Assembly (NCBI RefSeq): GCF_030272615.1
Contig: NC_081412.1
Coordinates: 664,728,481-664,792,480 of the forward strand
Source: Cryptomeria japonica
Lineage: Eukaryota > Streptophyta > Pinopsida > Cupressales > Cupressaceae
DNA length: 64,000 nt
Direction: 5' to 3'
Shown: positions 23,341-36,043 of the stretch, piece by piece
How the letters are laid out: every line of letters begins with the position of its first letter
Position numbering within the stretch: position 1 is the stretch's first letter
The notes under the pieces: generated by a model
Told to the model about the DNA's origin: nothing
Database searches by the model: none
What the model saw: the letters and a program-made list of their open reading frames with translations, nothing else
Made by a program: the position numbers and the translations under genes

Positions 23341-24452
23341 GAGGCCTGGAATTCAGCTCGCGTATTATCAATTCTAGCATGAATTTGATGCTGAGGTGTG
23401 TCTTGCCAATTGCACCCCTTTTGTCTTCCTGCCCATTGAGGATGAGTGTTGGCATAATAATGTTCACCTCCATACACATAACATCCACCTTGTGTTGCCC
23501 TTTGCTCATTGGACTTATTATTGTTAAAATTGTTCTTGTTATTGTTTGCCCTTTTTTGGTTCCCATTGTAGCCACCTTCACCTCTGCCTTGAGAATCATT
23601 ACCACGCTTCAGGTTCCTGATTTGGTGATTATTGCCTCCTTGTTTTTATTATGCGGTTTCTTGTTTCCAAACTTGGCATCTCTTTTTTTATGATATGCAG
23701 TTGCTTGCTATAGTTTCTGCTCTTGTTTGATGGCCTCTTCAAAAGCCTCATCCATAGTCTTAGGATTGTGAATGTCTACCTTTGCTCTAATCTAAGATCG
23801 TAATCCCAAAATAAACTTCTGAATATGGAAACACTCATCAAGCTGGTACTGAGGAACATATTTAAGAAGGTTGGAGAACCTTTACCAGTACTATGTGACT
23901 ATCAAACCACCTTGAGTTAAGATTTCAAACTCTGTCATTTTCTTGTCGAAGAAAAGTTGGGGCAACCATCTTTTCCTAAAAAAGTTGGAGGAAATGGTCC
24001 CATGTGACCTCTCCTGGCAATAATTTCTTCTCAGTTTTCTCATTATCCCACCATGTGGCCACTTCACTAGTAAGTTGATAAGCTACCCAAATTGACTTAG
24101 TTTCATCAGAAAGATTGCAGAGTTCAAAATATTTTTTCATCTCAGTAATCCAAGACTCTGCTCTGTCACCAATGCTTTTCCCATCAAACTTGGGCGGGGT
24201 GACCTTTTTGAGATCTTTTCCCAATTCATTTGCAATTCTACCATGGTTATTCTCTTATTGTTTCTTAGCTCTCTGATTTAGTTCTTCATGCCTAGGATTT
24301 TCATTTTGGTTTTGACCCTCATGGATTCCCTGGGTTTCTTGCTCTAAGTTTTCCATGTGAGCACCCTATTGGTTTAGAAGGTCAAGTATTTGATCCATCC
24401 TTTCATTTGGACCATTGCTTGAATGACTGCGATTTGTGTGTCCAGTGTCCAT
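23290..24452 (-). pseudogene. Gypsy gag, decayed
   Basis: The frame starts at ATG 24452 (MDTGHTNRSHSSNGPNERM) and has stops at about 24363 and 24255. The conserved Retrotrans_gag core follows: KVTPPKFDGKSIGDRAESW, KKYFELCNLSDETK and VAYQLTSEVATWWDNE, ending WDHFLQLF at 23976. Downstream is a basic, Asn/Gln-rich tail (23605-23291) where a CCHC zinc knuckle would lie, but only a partial HIKK...W pattern remains. Gag would form the particle core. Confidence 0.85.
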
Positions 24453-24527
24453 AGTGGTAAGCTAATTTGTCATGCATCAAGAGTTACTCTTTAGCATAGT
24501 GGACAAGGCCCTAGTGTTTAACCTCTT

Positions 24528-24538
24528 CTCTAATACCA
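24528..24538 (-). other. Gypsy primer-binding site (tRNA-Met type)
   Basis: Minus-strand TGGTATTAGAG, three bases inside the 5' LTR end CCCTACA. It matches the common plant TGGTATCAGAG primer site at all but one position. Confidence 0.75.
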
Positions 24539-24541
24539 AAA

Positions 24542-26174
24542 TGTAGGGCTCACATTCTTCTTAATAATTAACACCATACAAGTAAGTGCACAAAATTCAT
24601 TATTTAAAAATAAAAACAAATTACAATACATTAAAAGGATGTCTTAACATTAATTCATGTATACATACAAATTCAGATCTACTAGTACCTTTACAATTAT
24701 GAATGTATTTTATGTTCACACAATTAAAACAATAGCAACAATAATAAATTTTCAGATTTCAATATTTCCAGTAATAAAGTAAAATTCAGATTCGTAGATT
24801 TTCAGATTTCGATATTTCCAGCAATAAAGTAAAATTCAGATTCTTAGATGAAATTAAATCATAGAGCTCGTACCTTATCAATAAAATCTTAATGATAAAA
24901 TAAGTTGATTTCTCAAATTGAATTTGAAGGACAACTCCTTGAAAATATTCTTCAATCGATTCTTATAAAAATTTATCTTCCCTTCTTACCTCACAATCTA
25001 TTTCCCAATTTTTCTTCCCCATCTAATTCTCTTTTCTTCAACTCCCGTTGATAAAAATTTTCCAAACAAAAAATAATTCAATAAAACAAACCCACCTCAT
25101 CCTTTACCCACGTAGGCTTTTTACTTATCTTTTTAAAAGGATAAACTTATCTTCTTACTTTAGATTGTAAGAAGATTCTTATTTTTCTTTTTTATTTATT
25201 TATTTAAAATTATCTTAAAACAATAAAGTATAATATTTAATTAAATTCATTTAGTTAATATAATAAAAAATTATTATTATTATTTTTATTTATTTAATGT
25301 AATTTAAATAATGATAATTTTTTTTTGATGGGTAAAAGGCCGAAACCAAAGAAATTTTATTAATTAAAAAAGATAATTACACCTTCATTCAGTGTGGACA
25401 TCGATAAGAAAGAATGGAAGGATTTAAATAATGATAATTATTTTAGTTTATTTAATAGAATTAAAATATGATTAATATTTTCTTTTTCTTTTTAATAAAC
25501 GTATTTATAAAATGTTTAAAATAATCAAAGATTTAATTTGTAAATAATAATTATGTCATTGGAATAAACTAAAATATGTAATTCTCATATTAGTAAGGAA
25601 ATAATATATTAGTATGTATGAGAATAAATATACACATTTTATATATTTAAATTGTATATTTTAATTTATCATTTCTAATTAGATAAATAATATGGTTTTG
25701 TCAATTACCAATGGCACATTTAAACTTAAAACAATATATTAAACCATCACATCCATTAAATTTATAAGCTTACTTTTAACTTCATAGATCATGCAACAAC
25801 ATCAAACTAAATGCAACTATATGAACGACTATGTGGTGTGTGCATTGACTCCCTCATACCACTTACAACCAAGAATCTAGACACGTCTACCTCAACTAAG
25901 TTCTCGCCTTCGACATTACCTGCAGACACTTGCACTCAATATGTCATCAATAGCTTAATCCATAAGTAATAACAAAATGAAATTACATATATTACAACAT
26001 CATTTCATCTATGACTAATAATAAAATTCATAATGTAAATATGTATAATTAAATCACATCAAATAATTATTCACATTTAACACTAAATATTCTATTTCTC
26101 AAAATAAAACATCAAGTAATTATTCACATTTCTAAGTATTATATTTCACAAGGTAAAAGTCAAGATATGAAACA
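24542..26174 (-). repeat. Gypsy 5' LTR with nested LINE tail
   Basis: On the minus strand it starts TGTTTCATATCTTGAC (26174) and ends GTGAGCCCTACA (24542), directly before the primer site. It is longer than the 3' LTR partly because of a 60-base internal duplication near 24760-24850 (AGATTTTCAGATTTC repeated) and the LINE tail at 25302-25439. Confidence 0.8.
25302..25439 (-). mobile_element. 102-bp LINE tail with 18-bp target duplication
   Basis: The host LTR word ATTTAAATAATGATAATT appears at 25302-25319 and 25422-25439; the other LTR has no insertion here. The inserted 102 bases read on the minus strand as a plant LINE 3' end: TAATAAAATTTCTTTGGTTT, then CGGCCTTTTACCCATCAAAAAAAAA. It is an extreme 5' truncation with a textbook target-primed insertion signature. 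Confidence 0.92.
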
Positions 26175-26391
26175 TATTGAGTCTTCCTTTACTTATTTCA
26201 CTAATGCATTTATTGTATTTTCTCTCTTTTGGAGATGGGCTTTCTCCCAGTAGATTTTTCTCCTTTATTCCATTTGTGAGAGTTGCATTGGTTTATACAT
26301 AGGTACCTAATTAAGGCCTTTGTTGTCTAGACCCATTCATTTGTGCTTGCATTTAGAATTCATATTTAGCTCTTTTTCTTATCCCTAAGTT

Positions 26392-26779
26392 AATCTTAAG
26401 GGGGGGAGTTGGAGTAATTCTATGATACTTTATCTAGTTACTGAATTAATTAGGTCTTTTAGTTTCTTGATTTACTTAAGCTAAATAGGTTCTTTTTCCT
26501 TTTATTTAATTAGGATAATAATAGCTTAACTTGTCTCAATCATTATGATCGTGACACTTGGCACTAGCTGATTTAATCTTGCATTAGAGTTTTGGGTCTA
26601 GGGTTTCATTCAACCTTTTATAAGGATTCATTTATTCATTGTAAATAAATTCTTGTGTACAATCAATATAAAATTTTTAGGTTGTTGAGTGTATTTTTCT
26701 CTCTTGAAATCTCTTGTGTGATAGATGTTTAGATTATAGATGATTCTTGTCTCCTATGGTTTAATCATCAAATTCTACA
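26392..26779 (+). mobile_element. Polypurine tract plus LTR remnant
   Basis: AATCTTAAGGGGGGGAG (26392-26408) is a strong polypurine tract, and directly after it an LTR-like segment starts TTGGAGTAATTC. It has a TATA-like TTTTATAAGG (about 26616), a Cys-less T-rich leader and ends at AATTCTACA (26779). This is the 3' end pattern of a plus-strand copia-type element. No internal genes remain upstream: the gypsy LTR ends at 26174. It does not resemble the LTR fragment at 17.3-18.3 kb. Confidence 0.6.
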
Positions 26780-27879
26780 ATTGTAACTTCCTAGCAATGT
26801 GAGCCCCCTATTATTTTATTTTGTTCACCAAAATGAAATGGGTCAATTCAAATGATTTTATAATTGAAAAAAATGTCACTAAGAAAATAATTGTTTAGAG
26901 CACTATTTCAATTGATATTTAAATATTGCACCACGAGAAATGAGACTAAAATCATTTGCACATCTCTTGTAAATAATTCACTTTAAAATATATTTACATG
27001 CCATTTACACTCATTCTATAATGAATAATATAATGTATATAAATATTTCTAAAATGATCTCAATTATTACAAGATTTTTTAAATTCATCTAAATTAAGAT
27101 GAATTTCAATTTAGCGTAAATTAGTAATAAAAAATATATTTTAATATATTATTAATTACATCATCTTTAGTCTATAGATGTGTTATAGATTAACAAACTG
27201 AAAAATAATAACAATATAGTCAATTATAAATCTAAATGATATTGAAATCATTAATTTAGACTAGAGAAAATTCAAAGGCAAAATAATGAATATCTTAAAG
27301 TCTTTTATTTATAATTATTTTGCAAAAAAAGGTATTTTAATGTGTCCATTCTATAATATTACTAATTTAAAATCAATTTAATTAATTTGTGATAATATAT
27401 CTAGTAATATAAATTTCTACAATTATTTTGTAGAATGATTTGAATTATCATTTAAAATATTTAAATACATCTAAATTAAATTGAATTTCAAATTACCTAA
27501 ATTATGAAATTAAATAATTAAATTTAAAAATATGTTATTAATAACATCATCTTCAATGTACAAATCAATAAATCAAAAAAACATTAACACTACAGTCAAT
27601 TATAAATCTAAATGATAAAAAATAAATGAATTTAAGTCTTTTCTTAATAAAAGTGGATGTTTTGTATAATATAATTTTTTAATCCATAAAATGCAACTAA
27701 GGTTGCAAGAAATTTTAATAATAATATAAAGGTGCATATTTGGCCTATCATGACCATCACACATATATTGCATCTACATACACTCTGTTAGCCAAAGTTC
27801 CACTACTAGTTTCTTGTGCCACTATAAAAAAAAAATCTACTCTATTGTTACAAATAGAAAAGTACAAGCAGTTACGGAT
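26780..27879. other. Non-coding AT-rich interval
   Basis: Very AT-rich and without long open frames. Two loosely similar blocks near 27090-27250 and 27470-27610 share TCAATTATAAATCTAAATGAT, an old duplication. No gene, RNA or element end was recognised. Confidence 0.5.
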
Positions 27880-27963
27880 AGGTTCAGCCCTAGATTTGGA
27901 ATGAGACCAAAGAATCTTTTTAGGTTCAACCCTAGATTTGGAATGAGACCAAAGAAGCTTTTT
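27880..27963. repeat. 42-bp tandem duplication
   Basis: Units at 27880 and 27922 begin AGGTTCA(G/A)CCCTAGATTTG and end in CTTTTT, with two differences. Because 42 is a multiple of three, short open frames run through both, but no domain is present. Confidence 0.9.
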
Positions 27964-28069
27964 GTTACTAACTTTCATATTTTTGTTGGAATTCTTTATC
28001 TTTTTCTATACTATGTAGTATCCATTAGCTTTGCCTCCCTCAAAAGAATCCTTTGGAGGATGAGGTGAA

Positions 28070-29072
28070 GCTTGAGGGGTGTTTACCATCCTAGAAGAGC
28101 GGGAACCCACATCAGGGCCTAAAAAATTAATTGACCACATGAACTCAGGTTATCATGTCACAAATTTTAGCTTGAACTGAGTAGTGGGAGACCTTAGTCA
28201 TTGAAACAATCCTATTTGTACTTTTGTTGTTCTTTGCCAAAGGTGTACTCTCTATCAAAGATGCATTCATATTGTTGAGTATTTTTTCTTTTCTAGTTTA
28301 TCAACAACGTTGACTTCATTAGGCGAAGGCACTATAGATGCTTTCTCAACTAGCCTTGACTTGCATTGTTCTTTAAGCTTGGAGTCAGCACCCTTTGTAC
28401 AAAAGAAAAAAAGCATTTATATTTGGGTTTAACCCCTTTCCACCAAGTAGCCTATTTCCTTGAACCAAAATTTATTGAGGAAGGAGAAGTTTTTGAGAAT
28501 TCCTCTACTCCATGTCTAGTTTCATAACATTGGGGCTGTATTTCTTCATAATCTAGGTTTTGGTTCTAAATTATTAAGCTAAATTTGATATAACTTCAAC
28601 AGGAAGAGGAATGGAATAAATCCATTTCCACAAGAATTCATGTGAATATGTAGAAAAAGCGAAAGATAAATGTAGAATGGTCTTTAGAAGAATGTGGAAT
28701 AGAAATAAATTTTCTAATAGAATTACCTATGGTGCACACTAATGAAGCCCCCCAAATGTGCAATGGCAGGCTTAGTAGTTGCACCCAAATTGGAGAAGTT
28801 GAAAAAGGTATCTATGAAGGGGATAAAATCTGGATAGCATAGCTTCATGGCTAGCAAATAATTATTCTATTACAATAGGCCCTTTTGAAGAAGTGTGGCT
28901 TTGCATTTTGGGCACTCACATGCTACCAATGTTTAGATACCCATCTTTCAAATTTATTAAAGTTGGCCAAAACTTATGAAATTCACAAACCAACAAATTT
29001 ATTTTGTGGAGTTCTTCCTCCTTGGCAAGGGCATCCAAATCAACCATGGGTGACGACATGTTGAGGAGAGGA
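28070..29072 (-). pseudogene. Possible decayed coding region, not recognised
   Basis: On the minus strand several short pieces read like degraded protein: MSSPMVDLDALAKEEELHKI from 29060, HKFWPTLINLKDGYLNI shortly after, and near 28390-28270 KEQCKSRLVEKASIVPSP. They lie in different frames separated by stops. No family assigned. It may be an old gene or retroelement fragment; chance is also possible. Confidence 0.22.
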
Positions 29073-30559
29073 GAGGATAAGCCCTGAACCATCAATCCAA
29101 ATGACCCATTTCCAAACCCTAGTTGGGAGTCATGTATGCAAGCGAAAGAGAGAGATGCCTTCGTAGAAACCTAAGAAGGTGCAACAAGGCAAGCCCCTTG
29201 AGGACGAAGGCATCCAGACACTGATGGAGTGCCAGAGCCAAAGAAGCCATCATTCGAGGAACAAAAACATAGCGCAGGTAACCTAGCAAAGCTTTTAAGA
29301 GGTTGAATACTATTCTCAATGCTTTTAAACAGTCACCACCCTTGTGACTTCATGTTTTATCTTGAATGCTACGTGTTGACTCACTATTTCAACTTCCATT
29401 GTGACCATGTCATCAACCTTCATCTCAAAAACCCCTTTCATACAAATTTTTTCATCCATCGTCATTTAATATATAGAATTTGAATAGTGCCTGGATCTCA
29501 GATACCAATGATTTGAATGGTACTTCCATATCTCCTCGTTAAAACTCTAGAGCCTTATTTAAGTAATTACCGTAGTGAATAGATGCCACATCTCTTATCA
29601 ATTTATTTATAGATAATGTCTTAGAATAATTAAATATATAAGTAGTATTCATAAGATTTATCAAATCTTAAAAGAATTAGAAAATATGTAAAGATGTATA
29701 TATTGGTTTCATCTTTGATTAAGTAAATAAATGAAATATTCATATATAAAATATAATTATTTATACTTCACTCAGCTTTCATGTTTATTTGAGCTTGAAG
29801 AGGGCGAGTATTTAAGAAACTCTTTCTATATACATGTGTATAATTGTGTTGAAGATACATATGAATACCTGCTTGAAAATATGTGATTGCATTCAATATC
29901 AGTGGCATAACATTAATATTCAATGTATTCATTGTCTAATAACATGATTTTGCATTAAGTATTGTGTCTAAAATGATAAATTTGATGTTAAGTTGATAGA
30001 TTTTTATTGAAATGAATGTAGGTATAGGATTTCATCCTGGATCATTAGTTAACTCTTATTGATAGTGGAGTGCATGTAGAAAAGCGGTAAGTATAAGCTA
30101 TTTATCTCATGTTAAATGATGAGTTGATAGTTATTTAGTTTTTTATTTTATTTGAGATTGTTAGTTAGCCAAAGTAATTTTCTTGTTAATGGATTATCTT
30201 ATTTGATTAACTAAATTCATTGTTTAATTAAATTGCATTTATAACTTTATTAATTCAAAGCTTTAGGAGATTTAGTTTTAAAATAGTATTTTATTACTTA
30301 TATGTATATTGGAGTTGTTCAAATAACCAAAATTTGATCCACTATTTCAAATCGATATTAGAGATTAAAAAAGATTGTTTAATTAAATTATGATAAGATA
30401 TCTCATAATTTATAATAATTTTATGCAAATATTTTAAACAAAACATCAATTATCATTTAAAAAATATTTAAATACATCCAAACAGGATTTCAACTTAATC
30501 TAAATCAAATAACTATATATAAAATATTACTGGAGAAACTTGTATGCTTATTATTTACT
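29073..30559. other. Non-coding interval
   Basis: AT-rich sequence with no domain-bearing open frame. A 66-codon minus-strand frame at 29319-29119 is Leu/Ala-rich but shows no motif. Nothing else recognised. Confidence 0.5.
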
Positions 30560-30569
30560 TTGTCAAGCA

Positions 30570-30830
30570 ATAATTTAACTTTGTCAAGAAATAATTTAAC
30601 TAGAGAAACTTCATCTTCATTCTGCACAAATACAAATCAAATTGACTTTCTAGATTTGTCAAAGAACAAGCTAAGGTGCCCCATTCCTTCAAATTTGAGG
30701 ACATGTATGATCTTACAAAAAATAAGTCTGTCTGGGGAGCAAATGGGAAATATGAGGAATTTGCATATACTAAATATCTATGGAAACAATTGTTGAGAAG
30801 TGATGCAAGAACCTCACCATCATCCAATTC
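30570..30830 (+). pseudogene. Leucine-rich-repeat receptor gene fragment
   Basis: The frame contains about three LRR units: IDFLDLSKNKLRCPIPSNL, then MILQKISLSG, then GNMRNLHILNIYGNN, matching the plant extracellular LxxLxLxxNxLxGxIP consensus. The frame ends after the last unit and no signal peptide, transmembrane segment or kinase domain is nearby. A short duplicated word (ACTTTGTCAAGMAATAATTTA) lies just upstream at about 30559-30600. It is a relic of an LRR receptor-like gene. Confidence 0.75.
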
Positions 30831-33379
30831 ACCATGATATCTAATATTTATCATGTGCAATTTTTAATGTTTAGAGAGTTAGTTTGCATTAGTTTATTTT
30901 TTAGATGATATTTAACAACTTTTATTTGTCATGTTTATCTATTAGTTAAAAGGAGCCATGTAATGCGTCATACATGCATGCTTAGTTTTTAGTAGATGCA
31001 ATGACCTATTTCACATATTGTGACCTCAATAAAAACTGTCTAATTGTATTGTTTGCAAAATGTAATTGATCTTTGAGAAGTTGGATACAAGATTTCTGTT
31101 TTAATTTTTTGTTGCTTTATTTATTGTTTAAATTTTGTATATTGATTGGGTTTAAAAATTACAATTTGTACCAAAGTAGTAAGATTTAGGGAGAGCTAAA
31201 ACAAGATTGTGAGCAACAAAAGATGATTAGATTAAGAGAAAAGAGTTATGTTAAAAGTTTCAGCCTTTTATAGATTAGATCAAAGGTTTGCATGGTTCAA
31301 GATTTGTTAAAAAATGTCACCATTCAAGAAAGGATTATCGCTAAAAGTTAAAGATGCATTTTATTAGCACACGTGAAGTTGCCACCTATTTAATAGTGTC
31401 CTCATACTTTATCTTAAATATATATCACACCATTGTGTATCTCTTATAAAATTATATAAAACAAAAAAAATGGTAGAAGAAAATATTATGCAAAATGGAT
31501 CTTTTAAAATTTGATTCCCATTTGAAATAAAAAAACTTAATTATAAAGATGACAACTTGAAGGAATATCTTAATAAATACTATTGAATGAAGTATTTCAA
31601 TTTGATATAATGTATTTTATAGTCTCAAATACGTGACTAGTCCCCTAAAAACCATCATATGTCTATCTAAAAATTGTTTACATGCAACACAAACTTGCTA
31701 GTTGGAGGGTGGATGTGTTTCTTGGTGCTAAATAGTTATTTCAATTTTGGTAGGTTAGATATATGAGCCCATCATTAATTTGGTGGAGTGGAGTAAGGTA
31801 TAAGCTAAATTAGTACCACCCAAGGTGGAATAGACAAGTATGCTAGGGTGTTTCACTAGTACTAATCATGTTGATGGTTGGAGTCATTACCTAGCTAGTT
31901 AAATATTCACTAATACTATTGTGTAGGGGGTGTACATGGCATATATTATAGTTCTCTCTCTACTATTTAAAAACTTTCTATATAGGCTTACAAAGGGTAT
32001 GACCATTTTTGTTGTAATAACAATTTTATAAATCTTAAAAATTTATAAAACTAGCACTTGCACCCTAGTGAGGTACAATAGTTACATTGATAGGAAGATA
32101 TACTTTGGTGTTATATTATGAACATGTAGTTTTGCTCTAAATTTTTTTGTTTTCTTTTTTTTGACAACAAGGCTATGTGATATATGCCATGTATCTTGGA
32201 GACCTGTATAACAAAAGCAACGAGATAATTAGATTTGCAGATCAAGCTGTCACATGTGAAAAGAAAACTTGTAGCTTGAGTAAATAGCTAATATTCATAA
32301 TATGAGGTTTGAATTGTGTAATTATTTGTGAGTGCATGGTAGAGAATTCTACAGAACAAAAATTTGTAATAGTGGGACCAAGCTTCCATGGAAAATCAAA
32401 AGAGTGCCAAGGTAGAAAAGATTAAAGTTTGCATACCTTCAGTTTTTAGAGATAGAGATGCCACAATCGAGCCTCCTCTTTTGTCCTTTTAATTGTGTAT
32501 GGGTTCTTTTGCATTTTGAAGTATCTCTTGAAGAAGAATATCAGATGAATGCAAAGGTCATTTAAGGACTTAACTATGGATATGGCTATAAATATTAGTT
32601 CCCACCTTTCTACTTTTCCTTAAACATTATCATGACCATGATTATAATCCTTATTGTTGAGGTTAACCAAATAAAATATTGATATTACAAACAACAATGA
32701 AAATAAATATAGTTAAATAATTTAAATTTTAAAAAATCAAAACTATACTTCAAATAAAAGACTATAAATATAATAAACTATATTAAAATTGATAAAGTTT
32801 AAATTTAAATTAAGTTATAAGATTTTAAAGCATTTTTAAGAAATATCAGGCCGAAATATTAGGAAAAGTGTAGTATCAAGTTCAAGGTTTATTATAAAAT
32901 GATACACAACATGTTGCAAATTTTCAATACCATAAAGTCTTAAAAATAGTTTGAATTGTTTAAAGAATATTTTAATATTTATATTAAGATTATGTATTGC
33001 TGAGTGCATTCATAAGTAATTTTCCAATAAAAGCAATAGCTTCTTTAATTCTATAAAAGTAGATAATATTTTTGTTGTTATTCATTCTGCTAAAAATTGT
33101 ATCAACATTTGTTTCACATTATACTATAAAACTCTTAATAATAGAGATGATGGTTTAATAATAACTTGAACTTTTTTGAAAATGTGTGGAGAATCCCAAA
33201 TCAAAATTATACAATTTAAAAATAATAAATGTATTGTACAAAGAAATGCAAGTGAATATCTTAGAATAAATGTACATTCAAAGAAGATAATAATAATAAA
33301 AAATGCAAATATTTAGATATAAATGTGTATAAAGATATAAAAATTACAAATCATATATAAATATATAGATATATAAAAG
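30831..33379. other. Non-coding AT-rich interval
   Basis: No open frame with a recognisable domain on either strand, no obvious repeats or element ends. Simple A/T runs only. Confidence 0.5.
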
Positions 33380-34476
33380 TGTTGATGATATATAGCATCG
33401 ATTGAATTCCTCTTGACCGACTTAGCATGGTCAAATGTGTGAATGGCCTATCAACCTTATGCATTTGATACACTGTCTAATATTAATCTATTAATTTATC
33501 CTTAATGAATTAGAGGTGTCTCTAAGTTTTCTTTAATTTGTAATAAGCCAACTTTTGACTAAAAGTCACAAACCTCTATTGAAAGCATGCGATATGTAAA
33601 GGGAGGTGACTCTTGGGCATTACCTATCAATGAATATATAAGAAGTGTGGCCTTCTTTCCTTGGGACAACACAAGTTAGGATATAATAACTACACAAGCA
33701 GATCCATATTCATCTACAACAGACGAGATTCACTCCTTGTGACATTTGAAATATATATTGAAGATATACACAGCAAGTTGAAACAAAACATATATCTCAA
33801 GCAAATAGAAGACATATTCAATAGATTGTATGTACACAAAAGAAGTTTTAATCCAACATTCTTCATAAGCAGTCAAAGTTCATATATTCGAATTCATATT
33901 TACTATTTGAATTTCTCACATCACCTTGTATGGTGAATTGATGTAATCCTTGAAGGGATAACACTAAAACACAAGAATAGAGTGCAAATATTTTTTTTCT
34001 TTTTAAAGTTAAAACAACATAATGATACAATGAGTTAACATTAAGTTCACATTCCACAACGAAAGACTTAACTAACACCTAAAGAGTTTCCCAACTTGAT
34101 TACTTGATTCGACACTTAACTCAACTCAAGCTAATTAATTCAACTAAGTCAATTAACTTAATGACATGATAATACTTAAACAAAGGATAAATTCATTCGG
34201 TAGGTAAAAAATATAGATAACATAATTGAGTTCATCCATTATAATTTAACCATACATTACATCCCATCTTACATTAAAAAATATGCCATGCATCTAATTT
34301 CCATGCATACTTTAATTGCATTAACAACTAATTAACACATTCCATTATTGAAATCTACATTCTTCATGATCCATTATACTGCATTTAACCTAAATTATAC
34401 ATTTTAACCATAATGCCATCCATACATGCTAAATAAAGAGGAAACAGAATAACACAAACACCACATAACACCAAAA
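33380..34476 (+). mobile_element. Candidate solo or orphan LTR
   Basis: The stretch starts near TGTTGATGATATATAGC, has a TATA-like TATATAAG at 33635-33642 followed by a C/T-rich leader, and stops just before a primer-site-like TGATATCAGAGTTC (34477-34490). That order fits a plus-strand LTR with its PBS. No second LTR or internal domain was found downstream. The left edge is a guess. Confidence 0.3.
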
Positions 34477-34490
34477 TGATATCAGAGTTC
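34477..34490 (+). other. Primer-binding-like site
   Basis: TGATATCAGAGTTC, two changes from the TGGTATCAGAGC tRNA-Met primer site over its first twelve bases. The same TGATATCAGAG variant is used by copia element A at 39550. Confidence 0.35.
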
Positions 34491-36043
34491 ACCCCTAGTG
34501 GGCTACATCTCCAGGTCTACTCAACTGTAAGACCCCTCTAATAAATAATAGGGTGAAGAATACATAGGATTCACATCCATTACAACCTGCCAATAAGGCG
34601 TGCATAAACAAATAATACATACAACCACATTGGTCCAATAGATACATGAATGGTCCCAGAAAAGGAAAAGGATCCATTTAAACATGATAAGAAGCAAATA
34701 TAAAAGAATTGGAGCATCCACGAGACTAGGTCTTCACAAACCATCATAAGCAACCCATGGTCTATCATGAATATCAGGTACTCCCAAAGGCATAAACAAC
34801 AAAATATGACTCCACAATAGTGTTCCTATCAAAGACAACACAAATTGCACACTAGTGAACATAAGGGACAAGTGTCATCACATAACTTGGTATGGTTACC
34901 CTGGCAGGCCTCCATAGGTCCCAGCCCCATCTACTAGGCTAGCCTAGTAACCTTTCCCAAACTTCCAGCCCATCCAAGTCTCATGTGGACCTAGCACATC
35001 CTTTCATGAAGACAAGGTTGTTGGTTTTCCATTTCAGGCCTTCTCACTGCATTACAAGTCTATACTAGCACTCATCCCATGCGTGAGGCACAATTATCTT
35101 ACTTAGTGTTTTCATTAACTACACTCTCTAATATGCTATTAGGTTATCACTTATTTAGAAACACTTTCGATGGGTTACCCTGCAACCACTTTGGGTGCGG
35201 CCCCCACTCGAAAGCCACTCTCCCATATGACACTAGACCATAATCAAATGAACTCCTAAACCAAGGAATACACCAGGAGAAGTATACGGAGTTCAATACA
35301 GTAGGAATACCCACTTGCCCAAACAAGTCTTCATACAAGGTGCACTGACTGATGGCTCTCTGACTAGAGACATAACCAGCTATAGTCAACCACATAACAA
35401 CACCCAACACTCACATAAAAGACATGACCAGATACAAAACCAACACATGAAAATAGTCAATACTTGAGATTAAGGACATAAGAAGATACCAAAATAAACA
35501 TACGACAATATCCAACAATCACAATCAAGGACTTGCCATTTCTTAATCAAATGCGAATATAAAAAATTAAACATGCATAGACATAAATCTGAAATGACAA
35601 TGTTTTTCCATATTGTGTAAACATTACAATCGATCCAGTTTTGCAATAGATCTAATTTGATTGCGATTTGTCTATCTTGTCTAGGTACATGTCGCCCATG
35701 GTTTACTAACTCACTATAATTTAATTTACATAATAAAATAATATAAATACTTCATCATGAATTTTCAAACCAAAATCAAATTAATATAATTATAATTATA
35801 TGCAAAACATAGAAAGATATAATTAAATATACATTAATCAACTAAAATTTGATATTTACTTTTTAAAATAAAGTCATCATTTCTGTTCTTGCTCGAAATA
35901 AATAAACTACTCTCATCTTTTGCAAAACAAATATATACTTTCCAAAAAACAGAAATATACATTATAAAGGGAACTAAAATAGGTAATCATTTTCCAAATT
36001 AAAATAATATTTCCTTGCATATATTTAAAAAAATATACAAACT
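34491..36043. other. Unassigned non-coding interval
   Basis: 34491-35600 is less AT-rich and resembles the untranslated part of a retroelement, but no gag or pol motif is visible on either strand. 35600-36043 is AT-rich and bare. Confidence 0.4.

Larger units (their letters stand above)
18371..26174 (-). mobile_element. Ty3/gypsy LTR retrotransposon, complete layout, decayed
   Basis: Two LTRs (18371-19839 and 24542-26174) flank a minus-strand internal region with gag, protease, RT, RNase H and integrase in gypsy order. The 5' LTR is the right copy. Both LTRs share long blocks (for example TTCAGATTTCAATATTTCC and ACTCCCTCATACCACTTAC) with many substitutions and indels, so the insertion is old. 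Stops and frameshifts occur in every domain. No convincing 5-bp target duplication was found. Confidence 0.9.

Noticed and set aside
23379-23693. Plus-strand frames opposite gypsy gag and RT
   Set aside because: Shadows of the minus-strand coding sequence; no domain in this orientation.
18371-26174. Target-site duplication for the gypsy element
   Set aside because: The five bases beside each LTR end do not match, and the left edge is uncertain.
27757-27978. Frame through the 42-bp duplication with repeated SHSKSR words
   Set aside because: The repetition is explained by the DNA duplication; no homology to known repeat proteins.
34495-34768. Three overlapping minus-strand frames rich in Tyr, Cys and Leu
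   Set aside because: No conserved motif, overlapping in all three frames, next to a putative primer site; likely non-coding retroelement sequence.
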